64,000 bases of DNA from Tragulus kanchil (Eukaryota > Chordata > Mammalia > Artiodactyla > Tragulidae). Of the stretch, positions 34,601 to 46,600 are shown piece after piece. The stretch covers positions 172,823,501 to 172,887,500 of the forward strand of contig JAIOJX010000004.1 in assembly GCA_022376925.1 (NCBI GenBank), in the 5' to 3' direction. The notes below the pieces were generated by a model. It was not told the origin of the DNA. It searched no databases and saw nothing but the letters and a program-made list of their open reading frames with translations. A program made the position numbers and the translations under genes. How positions within the stretch are numbered: the first letter of the stretch is position 1; the number at the start of each line of letters is the position of its first letter.

Positions 34601-37600
34601 GGGAGCTTCCCAGGCCAGGGGTCGAACCGGTGCTCCTTGCACTGCAAGGTGGTGTCCCTTACCCACTGGACCACCAGGGGAGCCCCATGGCTGATTCTTA
34701 GCAGGGCCGGAGGCATGAACAGTGGAGAACAGCCTTTAGTGTCTCAGCCCATCTCACCGTGGGCCCAGGCGCCTGGCCTGGCTCCGCCTGACGGTCGGCC
34801 TGTGAGCTTTCTGATCACCTCCTGGAGACACTCCCTGGAGGCAGGAACCGCGCTCTTGCCACCGCCTGGAGCGGGGGTGCTCTGTGCCGGGCTTGGTGGA
34901 ATGCCGCAGCGAAGCTGGCAGGGCCCTGGTTTTGTGTCCACACCACAGTCCCCTCACAGGGGAGTATCTTCCATTCAGCTATTCAGCAGTGATCAGGGAT
35001 AGCAGGAGCCACAAATGATAGTAACAACAATGCCGGCAGTCTCCAGCTCACCAGCCCGTCATCTCACGCCGGGCTCTGGGACAAACACTTGCAGGATCTG
35101 GTTTCCTCCTCACGAATCCTCCTAGCAGTGTAGGTAGGTCTCACTAGCCCCATTTTACAGATGAGGACCCCCGAGGCCAGAAGTGCTGAGTTACTTCTTC
35201 AAGGCCTACAAGGCAGAGCTGAGATTTGAACCCAGGCCCAAGAGAGGCCCCTCCAGGCCCTCGAGGCTGGGCGATCTGGCGTCTTCCCGCCCCCGCCACA
35301 GCCTGCACAAGCCGCCCAACCCTGGGCTCTCGGTTCCCTTTGCCTAGAGCAGGGGTCAGCCAACGTCTGGCCCACCACTTGTGTTTGCAGACAAAGTTCC
35401 ACTGGCCCATGCTCGTCCCTTTACCCCTGTCCACGGCTGCTGGCACACGACCATAGCAGAGTGGTGGCATCGCCATCGAGACGTGGCCGGCAACGCCAAA
35501 ACTATTATGTGGCTTTTACAAAAAAAGTCTGTCCACCACTGGCCCAGAAGTCCCTCCTCCTTTTTGCTTATGGCTGATTCTTTTTTTTTTTTTTGCCACT
35601 TCTATTGGTCTTTCATTTGTTTATCTTTGTTCTCTGGCCTGTGTGGGCCTCCCATCGCAGTGGCCTCTGTTGTCGCAGAGCACCGGCTCTGGGCGCATGC
35701 GCTCCAGAGCTCTGGCTTGTAATTGGACACACCGGCTCAGCCGCTCCGCGGCACGTGGGAGCTTCCCAGGCCAGGGGTCGAACCGGTGCTCCTTGCACTG
35801 CAAGGTGGTGTCCCTTACCCACTGGACCACCAGGGGAGCCCCATGGCTGATTCTTAGCAGGGCCGGAGGCATGAACAGTGGAGAACAGCCTTTAGTGTCT
35901 CAGCCCATCTCACCGTGGGCCCAGGCGCCTGGCCTGGCTCCGCCTGACGGTCGGCCTGTGAGCTTTCTGATCACCTCCTGGAGACACTCCCTGGAGGCAG
36001 GAACCGCGCTCTTGCCACCGCCTGGAGCGGGGGTGCTCTGTGCCGGGCTTGGTGGAATGCCGCAGCGAAGCTGGCAGGGCCCTGGTTTTGTGTCCACACC
36101 ACAGTCCCCTCACAGGGGAGTATCTTCCATTCAGCTATTCAGCAGTGATCAGGGATAGCAGGAGCCACAAATGATAGTAACAACAATGCCGGCAGTCTCC
36201 AGCTCACCAGCCCGTCATCTCACGCCGGGCTCTGGGACAAACACTTGCAGGATCTGGTTTCCTCCTCACGAATCCTCCTAGCAGTGTAGGTAGGTCTCAC
36301 TAGCCCCATTTTACAGATGAGGACCCCCGAGGCCAGAAGTGCTGAGTTACTTCTTCAAGGCCTACAAGGCAGAGCTGAGATTTGAACCCAGGCCCAAGGG
36401 ACCCCTAGGCACGAATCTAGTTCCTTCCATTACATGTCTGTGTTGGGTCTGGCTCCCGGGGACAAATCCCAGAAGTACAGAGGAAGCCCAGGACCCAGAG
36501 TCCATACTATCTGTCCTCTGGGGGAGAATCATACACTGGGGTGCGCCCTGGCCTAGCTGACCTCTGCGGTCATCCTTCTTAGTCCAGGATCTTACAGCCT
36601 GCCGTGTCTGGAGTCTGGCTTTACAGACCCCCACCCCCTCCGGGACCTGCGCTGCAAAGGGAGCTCGCGAGGGACGCCGCGGGTGGTCAGGGGCTCTGGC
36701 TTCTGCCGGCCTCCGTGCCGGATTCCTACAACGTCCGCTGGGCTCCCGCTCTGTGCCAGGTCCAGCGCTGCTCCCCTCACCTGGGCCCGTCCATCGGGGC
36801 AGTGCTACCTGAGACCCCCAAGACCCTCGGCACCCATGACGGTCCAGGCCTCCCTCCAGAGACCTGAGCAAACGAGTGTCGGCCCAGGGCCACGACCCTG
36901 GAAACGCTGGAAACGCTGGCCTGGGAAAGCTCTACGCCAGAGCACTTCCTGTGTGTTCCAGCCGACGCCGGACTGCAGGCCCTGACCTCCCCTGTTCTAG
37001 AAGTATTTACTTCAGGAAACCTGCAGATGTGAATCCTTCCTCTGTCCCTTTGAGATGTATCTTCTGCGACCCGGGAGTGTCCTTCTAAGGACGTGGGATC
37101 CAGGCCTTTGAAGTGCAGTCGAGAGAGCCCCCGCCGACGCCGCCCTCTGCAGAGGGTCGGCCAGTGAGTGGATACCGCTTGGCCAGCTGCCCTGGCCGCC
37201 GCCCTCCACAGCCGTCAGCACCGCTCCTCGGCGGTCCAGCCTTCAGAGAGCCCACGCCTTCTGTTTTGGTGGAGCTGAGACCAGCTTGTGCCCAACTCTC
37301 TCTCCCCCGCTGCGGGACTGGAAATCAAACCTGTCGTACCACTTTAAATAAGCGTCCAGCTCCCGCTTCGCCTTGGCACTGCTGTTTAGTGGCTAAGTCG
37401 TGTCGGACTCTGTGAGCCCGTGGACGGTAGCCCACTGGCTCCTCTGTGCCTGGGATGCTCCAGGCAAGAACACTGGAGTGGGTGCCATGCCCTTCTCCAG
37501 GGGCTCGTCCCGGCCCAGGGATCGAACCCGGGTCTCCTGCATCACAGGGGGTTCTGGCTCCCGGGGACAAATCCCAGAAGTACAGAGGAAGCCCAGGACC

Positions 37601-40600
37601 CAGAGTCCATACTATCTGTCCTCTGGGGGAGAATCATACACTGGGGTGCGCCCTGGCCTAGCTGACCTCTGCGGTCATCCTTCTTAGTCCAGGATCTTAC
37701 AGCCTGCCGTGTCTGGAGTCTGGCTTTACAGACCCCCACCCCCTCCGGGACCTGCGCTGCAAAGGGAGCTCGCGAGGGACGCCGCGGGTGGTCAGGGGCT
37801 CTGGCTTCTGCCGGCCTCCGTGCCGGATTCCTACAACGTCCGCTGGGCTCCCGCTCTGTGCCAGGTCCAGCGCTGCTCCCCTCACCTGGGCCCGTCCATC
37901 GGGGCAGTGCTACCTGAGACCCCCAAGACCCTCGGCACCCATGACGGTCCAGGCCTCCCTCCAGAGACCTGAGCAAACGAGTGTCGGCCCAGGGCCACGA
38001 CCCTGGAAACGCTGGAAACGCTGGCCTGGGAAAGCTCTACGCGGCCAGAGCACTTCCTGTGTGTTCCAGCCGACGCCGGACTGCAGGCCCTGACCTCCCC
38101 TGTTCTAGAAGTATTTACTTCAGGAAACCTGCAGATGTGAATCCTTCCTCTGTCCCTTTGAGATGTATCTTCTGCGACCCGGGAGTGTCCTTCTAAGGAC
38201 GTGGGATCCAGGCCTTTGAAGTGCAGTCGAGAGAGCCCCCGCCGACGCCGCCCTCTGCAGAGGGTCGGCCAGTGAGTGGATACCGCTTGGCCAGCTGCCC
38301 TGGCCGCCGCCCTCCACAGCCGTCAGCACCGCTCCTCGGCGGTCCAGCCTTCAGAGAGCCCACGCCTTCTGTTTTGGTGGAGCTGAGACCAGCTTGTGCC
38401 CAACTCTCTCTCCCCCGCTGCGGGACTGGAAATCAAACCTGTCGTACCACTTTAAATAAGCGTCCAGCTCCCGCTTCGCCTTGGCACTGCTGTTTAGTGG
38501 CTAAGTCGTGTCGGACTCTGTGAGCCCGTGGACGGTAGCCCACTGGCTCCTCTGTGCCTGGGATGCTCCAGGCAAGAACACTGGAGTGGGTGCCATGCCC
38601 TTCTCCAGGGGCTCGTCCCGGCCCAGGGATCGAACCCGGGTCTCCTGCATCACAGGGGGGTTCTCCACCACTGAGCCACCAGGGGAGCCCCTCTCATTGG
38701 TGTAAATAACCTCGTTTCCCCCGTGAGGACACTAAGCGGGTGAGGTCAGCCGCCCCAGGGTCACGCGAGAGAGGCGGAGCCTCAGAGGCCCCGCACTCCA
38801 CGCCCTCCGCCGTGTCCACACGGCTTCTGCAGCCCACTCGTCCACCCTCGTGTGGGCACAGGTAGTCTCCGCGCCCCCGGGACCCAGGAGACACCAGGAG
38901 GGCCGCCATCTCTGACAAGCCGCTGCTTTTTCTTTAATAATTTTTTAAAAAATTTTTATTTATGTATTTATTGTTGGCTAGTCTGGGTTTTCACTGCTGC
39001 TGCAGGCTCTTCCCTAGTTGCAGGGAGTGGGGGCTACTCTCTAGTGGAGGTGAGCAGGCTTCTTGTGGTGGTGACTTGTCTTGTGGACCTCGGGCTCTAG
39101 GGCACACAGGCTTCAGTAGTTTTGGCCCACGGGCTCCATAGCTGCAGCTCCGAGGCTCTAGAGCACGGGCTGCATAGTTGTGGCTCATGGGGTGAGCTGC
39201 TCCATGGCACGGGGGATCTTCCCGGATCAGGGATTGAACCTGTGTCTCCTGCATTGGCAGGTGAGCTCCTCACCCCTGAGCCTCCAGGGACGCCCTGACA
39301 GGCCACGTTTTAGAGGCCTTCCCCCTGCTGACACGTCACCTGGTAACTGCGGGGGCACGAGTGAGTCCGTCCCACGCGGGTCTGCAGGGGGCGCGGATGC
39401 AGTCCCGGGCCCCCGCCCCGCCCGCGCCCGGCCTCACCTTCGCAGGACCGGCCGTCGGAGGAGAGCCGGAAGCCCGTGGTGCAGCTGCAGTAGTAGGAGC
39501 CGGGCGTGTTCTCGCACTTGTGGCCACACAGGCGCCCGGGGTACCGCCGGCACTCGTTGACGTCTGCAACAGAGCGGCCAGGAGGCTCGGAGCGTCCTCC
39601 CGGGCAGCTCACGGCCTCTGCCCCCTCTCTCCTCTGGCCTCCTCTCCCAGAGAAAGGCCCAGTGACGCCCCTGACACACAGCACGTCAGAGGGGAGCCGG
39701 GGCCACCCCTGCCTCGGCCCCCTGCGGAGGCATCGTCCTCCTTCCAGGACGGCGGGCACACGTCCACCTGCCAGCCCTCCATCCTGAAGCCCGAGGGAGG
39801 GTCCTCCGGGACCCGCCCAAGGTGCCACAGGGCCAGCTGGGCAGGGGCCAGCTTCTCCGGAGTGCCCTAGCTGAGGGGGGCAGTGTCCACAGGCAGGATC
39901 TGTCCTGGTCCCCATGCTTGGGTCCCCACGCTGTCCTGGGTTCTCACCACCCCGGGGAGCACACGGCTCTGGGCCCTGTGCCTACAGGTCAGCAGTGAGC
40001 CTCTGGAAAGTCACGAAGCCTCTGGGTCATTTGTCCAGGAGGCTGGAGCCGCACCCTGTTCTCCAGGTGGGGAACCCGGCTCACGCCCAGGACCTCCCCC
40101 GCCAGGAGCTGCGTGACCGGGCAGCTGTGGCGTGGAACCAGAACGGGGGTCTCCTGATCGGGGTCTCCGTTCCAGCACTGTCTGGACCTGGGGCTTTCAG
40201 AGGCGTGGGGCAGACCACGGTCACTCCAGGGCCCCCGGGCTGTTTTCTCTGGTGTCTCCCGGCCAGCCCCGCCCCGGCAGGGACACCACGTACCCACACA
40301 GGTCCTGCTGATGCCGTCGAAGTAGTACCCAGCCTTGCACTCACAGCGGAAACTCCCGGGGGAGTTCACACACACGTGCCCCGGCCCGCAGGGCTCAGCG
40401 GGGGGCGCACACTCGTCCACATCTGGAAGGAGAGAGACACGTTGAAGGACCTTCGGTGGAGAGGCTCAGAACGGAAGGCGCCCGCTCAAACGAACTGGCA
40501 GAGTGGCGTGACCCGACTCTTCAGTGAGGTTCCCCAGAGCCCAAAGTACGTGCTGGGGAGACGGCTGACCCGACGCAGCCTCTGCCTCGGGAAGCCTCTG

Positions 40601-43600
40601 CTCCTGAGAGCCAGCAGCGACCCGAGTTAAGGCGGGAAGTGACCTGTGGCTGGGGAGAGGCTGAGGAAGGCGGCTGCAAGGGGACTCCTGTGGGGCAGGG
40701 ATCTGGCCAGAATGGGGGCAAGACACCTCTGCCTGCGCCCAGACGAAGGCGGGAGCAGAGGGAAAGCCACACAGAGCGGCGGGGTGGAGCTTGCCGGGGG
40801 GAGAAGCAAGACCGAGCTCATCTGGATGGCAACGCCTGTAAGGCTGGGGCCAATTCGGGAGGACCTATAAGCGGGGATTCCCTGGAGGCTCAGATGGGCA
40901 AGAACCCACTCGCAACGCAGGGGACGTGGGCCCAAGCCCTGGGTCGGGCAGATCCCCTGGAGGAGGACATGGCAGCCCACGCCAGTGCTCTTGCCTGGAG
41001 CGTCCCGCGGACAGAGGAGCCTGGCGGGCTACCGTCCATAAGGTCGCAAAAGAGCTGGATGTGCGTGAAGTGACTGAGCTCACACACACACACGACTTAC
41101 GAGCAGGAGCACCTGTCCTGCTGCCGGTGGGGAGCCGTCCCCAAAGGGAGCTCTGAGCCGGAAGAGGGCCAGAGCGTTCAGCTCAGAACGAGCAGGACAG
41201 ACCGAGGGGCAAGGCTGGAGGCGGGGGCCGGGCTGGCCTTCTACCCGGCCAGGCAATAGTCGGTGAAGACCCAGGCTTGGAGGCCAGCCACGGGATAGAG
41301 GGACGGAGGCCCACAGCTTCCCTCGGGGCCTGTTCTCTTTCCAGAGGAGGGAGACCCACGCCGGAGCCGACGGAGAAGTCCCTTTCCAGTTGTCTTTCTC
41401 TTCTAATACCCACCGACACACCGGGTTCCCTCCTCGTTGAGATGGTAGCCACGGCCACAGTTGGGCACGTTCTTCTGGCACGTGTAGGAGCCCTCCGTGT
41501 TGATGCATGTCTGCCCGACAGGGCAAGGGGCACTGATACTCAAACACTCATTGATATCTAGGGAGGAAAGGCAGAGACGGCCGGGTTACACCTGGAGGGC
41601 TTCTCCAAACCCATCACCAAAAATTCCCACCTCCTCCTCTTTCTGCAACCACAGATGGAGGTACGACCATGTCCTGGCCCTGGACCACGTGGCCGCCTCC
41701 CCACTGGCCCGCAGATTCCAGCAGCACACCACCGCGTAGCCACCGCTGCCTGGTCCACCGCCTGCCTCTGGCCCTCGGCACCTGCCACAGCCCTGAAGCC
41801 CCAGCCGCCTGCCTGCGCGTCCACATGGGGCCCGCGGCCAGCCAGGCGCCGCCCCGCGCTCCCGTGCTCCGCGCGGTTAGCAAGTGTCTTCCCCGAACCG
41901 AGCAGGGGCCGAGGCGCACAGACGCGCAGCCCCCTTGGTGCTGGCTCTCCTGCTCTGGGCGGCGCCAGGGTCGGCCCCGTGGCCAGTCTCCCCGGCAGCC
42001 CAGGCTCCGGCGCTCGCCTTGGGAGGCCGCTCAGATCCCAGCTCCGCGCCAGCCTCGGAAGCCAGCCTCTCCTGTGAGCACTCCTCCCATTCCAGGTTCG
42101 GGGGGCCTGTGTGGAGTCACACTCCAAGCTCACGGCCCAGGGGCTCCCTCTCTCCAGCCAGGCACCCCTCCGCTGGGTGTGGCTGGAGGGGGAACAGACA
42201 GGCTCCCAGGGCCCACGGATGGTTCCAGAAGCTCCAGAAAAATGGTTCTGGCTCCACATGAGGTCAGAACTTCCCACCACAGGTCACAGTGCCCTGTGGG
42301 CATGAGGGTGGCGTCCAGGGGGTGTGAGCAGGGGACCCAGGACCGCGCCACAGAGGGACGGCCCCTGCCCTGAGCCGTCCTGACACTCTCCTTCTTTCCT
42401 TCTTGATTCACCTTCTCGGAAAGGTTTGTTTTGGACGACGCGGCCATTTAGTTTTTATAAAAAGATGACATACCTCTCTGGGCATGGTATGGAAACAGCA
42501 ACAGGAAACCTACACTGTCGTGTGTAATAGAGATTAGCACTGTGACTAAGCTGTAAGACAAGGAACCTACATGGGGCTGAGCATCCACCTGGGGAGGGGG
42601 GAAGGGAGGGAGGGCTCAGGGGAGAGGGGTCAGGGATATACCTTAAAAAAAAAGATCACACAAAGGTACTGACATGAAATGATGTCAAAACATATTAGTA
42701 GGGCTTCCCTGGTGCCGTCCAGGGCTTCTCCAAACCCATCACCAAAAATTCCCACCTCCTCCTCTTTCTGCAACCACAGATGGAGGTACGACCATGTCCT
42801 GGCCCTGGACCACGTGGCCGCCTCCCCACTGGCCCGCAGATTCCAGCAGCACACCACCGCGTAGCCACCGCTGCCTGGTCCACCGCCTGCCTCTGGCCCT
42901 CGGCACCTGCCACAGCCCTGAAGCCCCAGCCGCCTGCCTGCGCGTCCACATGGGGCCCGCGGCCAGCCAGGCGCCGCCCCGCGCTCCCGTGCTCCGCGCG
43001 GTTAGCAAGTGTCTTCCCCGAACCGAGCAGGGGCCGAGGCGCACAGACGCGCAGCCCCCTTGGTGCTGGCTCTCCTGCTCTGGGCGGCGCCAGGGTCGGC
43101 CCCGTGGCCAGTCTCCCCGGCAGCCCAGGCTCCGGCGCTCGCCTTGGGAGGCCGCTCAGATCCCAGCTCCGCGCCAGCCTCGGAAGCCAGCCTCTCCTGT
43201 GAGCACTCCTCCCATTCCAGGTTCGGGGGGCCTGTGTGGAGTCACACTCCAAGCTCACGGCCCAGGGGCTCCCTCTCTCCAGCCAGGCACCCCTCCGCTG
43301 GGTGTGGCTGGAGGGGGAACAGACAGGCTCCCAGGGCCCACGGATGGTTCCAGAAGCTCCAGAAAAATGGTTCTGGCTCCACATGAGGTCAGAACTTCCC
43401 ACCACAGGTCACAGTGCCCTGTGGGCATGAGGGTGGCGTCCAGGGGGTGTGAGCAGGGGACCCAGGACCGCGCGCCGCGGAGGGGACGGCCCCTGCCCTG
43501 AGCCGTCCTGACACTCTCCTTCTTTCCTTCTTGATTCACCTTCTCGGAAAGGTTTGTTTTGGACGACGCGGCCATTTAGTTTTTATAAAAAGATGACATA

Positions 43601-46600
43601 CCTCTCTGGGCATGGTATGGAAACAGCAACAGGAAACCTACACTGTCGTGTGTAATAGAGATTAGCACTGTGACTAAGCTGTAAGACGAAGGGAACCTAC
43701 ATGGGGCTGAGCATCCACCTGGGGAGGGGGGAAGGGAGGGAGGGCTCAGGGGAGAGGGGTCAGGGATATACCTTAAAAAAAAAGATCACACAAAGGTACT
43801 GACATGAAATGATGTCAAAACATATTAGTAGGGCTTCCCTGGTGGTCCGGTGGGTAAGGACACCGCCTTGCAGTGCAAGGGGCGCCGGTTCGATCCCTGG
43901 CCTGGGAAGATCCCATGTGCCGCGGAGCGGCTGGACCGATGTGTCCAATCACCGAGCCGGAGCTCCGGAGCGCATGCGCCCAGAGCCGGTGCTCTGCGAC
44001 AACAGAGGCCACTGTGATGGGAGGGCCCCGACACGGGCCAAAGAACAAAGATGGATGAAAATAAAGAAATGAAAGACCAATAGAAGTGGCCCGCCCGCTC
44101 CCCTCCCTCCCCACCCCACCCCCACCAAAATAAATAAATAAATAAATCTTTATTAAAAAAAAAAAAAAAACTATAATCTTTAAAAACCAAAGCTCCCGAG
44201 CCGGGCTGCAAGGACCGTGGGCACAGGAACACGGAGACCCCTCAAGGACCTCGGAAGACTCAAGTCCCAGGGGTGGGGCCCTGGGTTCTGGCTCTGGCCA
44301 CCCCCGCACAGGCGTGCACCCCCAAACTGGGGCTGGGGTGAGGCTGGGAAATCACGGCTAAGTTGAGACTTGCAAATGTTCCCTCTTTGTGGAAATCGGG
44401 CTGATGGTGCCATGAGTCAGGGTTTCCACCCCTGACAGATGCCCTCGTCCACGGAGCCCCTCCCTGCAAGCCCACTGCTCGTCCGGCAGGCCCCTCCCTG
44501 TCCTGGCCCCGGTGAGCGGCCAGCCTGCAGCTACGCCCGCAGCCCACCGCACCGACGCTTCCCGCGGGAAAGGGTGCGTCGGGGCCAAAGACTGGGAAGG
44601 TACAGAGCCCCCGTCCTAAGGGCTGGTGTTTGTCTTTAAATATCCTCGGGTGGGAGTGAAAGGGGCAAGGCCTTCACTCCAGATCACCATTGCAAACCAA
44701 AGAGCAACACAGATTTATCTGCAAGGGGTAAGACAGACTTAAGACAGAAATTCTCAGTCCCTTGCTTGTGGCGGTCCGGCCTTTGCAGGGGGTGACAGGG
44801 CAGCCCCCAGGCAGCCAGGGTTCTAACGGGGGGCACTCGCAGCACACGGCATTTCCTGGGCCTGGAAACAGCAACAGGAAACCTACACTGTCGTGTGTAA
44901 TAGAGATTAGCACTGTGACTAAGCTGTAAGAGAGGAACCTACATGGGGCTGAGCATCCACCTGGGGAGGCGAAGGGAGGGAGGGCTCAGGGAGAGGGTCA
45001 GGATACACCTAAAAACGACACAAAGGTACTGACATGAAATGATGTCAAAACATATTAGTAGGGCTTCCTGGTGGTCCAGTGGGTAAGGACACCGCCTTGC
45101 AGTGCAAGGGGCGCCGGTTCGATCCCTGGCCTGGGAAGATCCCATGTGCCGCGGAGCGGCTGGACCGATGTGTCCAATCACCGAGCCGGAGCTCCGGAGC
45201 GCATGCGCCCAGAGCCGGTGCTCTGCGACAACAGAGGCCACTGTGATGGGAGGGCCCCGACACGGGCCAAAGAACAAAGATGGATGAAAATAAAGAAATG
45301 AAAGACCAATAGAAGTGGCCCGCCCGCTCCCCTCCCTCCCCACCCCCCCAAAATAAATAAATAAATAAATCTTTATTAAAAAAAAAAAAAAAACTATAAT
45401 CTTTAAAAACCAAAGCTCCCGAGCCGGGCTGCAAGGACCGTGGGCACAGGAACACGGAGACCCCTCAAGGACCTCGGAAGACTCAAGTCCCAGGGGTGGG
45501 GCCCTGGGTTCTGGCTCTGGCCACCCCGACAGGCGTGCACCCCCAAACTGGGGCTGGGGTGAGGCTGGGAAATCACGGCTAAGTTGAGACTTGCAAATGT
45601 TCCCTCTTTGTGGAAATCGGGCTGATGGTGCCATGAGTCAGGGTTTCCACCCCTGACAGATGCCCTCGTCCACGGAGCCCCTCCCTGCAAGCCCACTGCT
45701 CGTCCGGCAGGCCCCTCCCTGTCCTGGCCCCGGTGAGCGGCCAGCCTGCAGCTACGCCCGCAGCCCACCGCACCGACGCTTCCCGCGGGAAAGGGTGCGT
45801 CGGGGCCAAAGACTGGGAAGGTACAGAGCCCCCGTCCTAAGGGCTGGTGTTTGTCTTTAAATATCCTCGGGTGGGAGTGAAAGGGGCAAGGCCTTCACTC
45901 CAGATCACCATTGCAAACCAAAGAGCAACACAGATTTATCTGCAAGGGGTAAGACAGACTTAAGACAGAAATTCTCAGTCCCTTGCTTGTGGCGGTCCGG
46001 CCTTTGCAGGGGGTGACAGGGCAGCCCCCAGGCAGCCAGGGTTCTAACGGGGGGCACTCGCAGCAGAGCACACCGCGCAGCTCTGTCTGACCTCCAAGAG
46101 GACCCGCTGAGGGGAGGGCAAGGACAGTCGGCAGCCCTGGACTCCGCACCAACAGCGCAGCGTGGCCCTGCCAGGCGGCAACTGCAGAGGCAGCCCGGCC
46201 ATCCCCGTCTCTCGGGCTGCCCCGCGTGGAGGTGCTCACCACTAGCTGGTCACAGAGCAGCCCCGCTGCCCATCAGTCCCACCTCCGCCCGCGCCCCAGG
46301 CGGACTCTCCCATGTAAGCAGTCCTTCCCAGATCTCTCCTCTGTACTAAGTCTACGGAATTTTTCCCTTTCATTTCACATCTTCCTCTGGCATCAGCACA
46401 GCACTCGGCCATTGCAACCACTCTTAAGTGCACAATGAGGGGCACCGCGCCATTCCCACCGCGGTGTGGCCAGCACCAGCGTCCACGGGACCGTCTCCTC
46501 CTCCCGAGCAGAACTCCCGCGAGGAAGCCACAGCCACCCCCGGCGCCCCCGGCCGGGGCAGCCACCGTCCACCCCCGTCTCTATGAGTCTGACTCCTAAC

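Larger units (their letters stand above)
34080..36393. repeat. Tandem duplication 8, period about 1157
   Basis: The first copy is 34080-35236 and the second is 35237-36393. They differ by one T in a T15 versus T14 run. The copies share the CCAAG junction motif. The first copy overlaps the end of duplication 7, so the segment around 34080-34290 occurs three times. It contains a CHR-type SINE and a MIR remnant. Confidence 0.93.
33940..39437 (-). other. FBLN1 intron 11
   Basis: Intron between exons 11 and 12, heavily affected by duplications (34080-36393 and 36448-38660). It holds two copies of a CHR-type SINE, MIR remnants, one and a truncated second Bov-tA SINE and a CHR-2-like element at 38940-39297. 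No exon was found. Confidence 0.75.
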
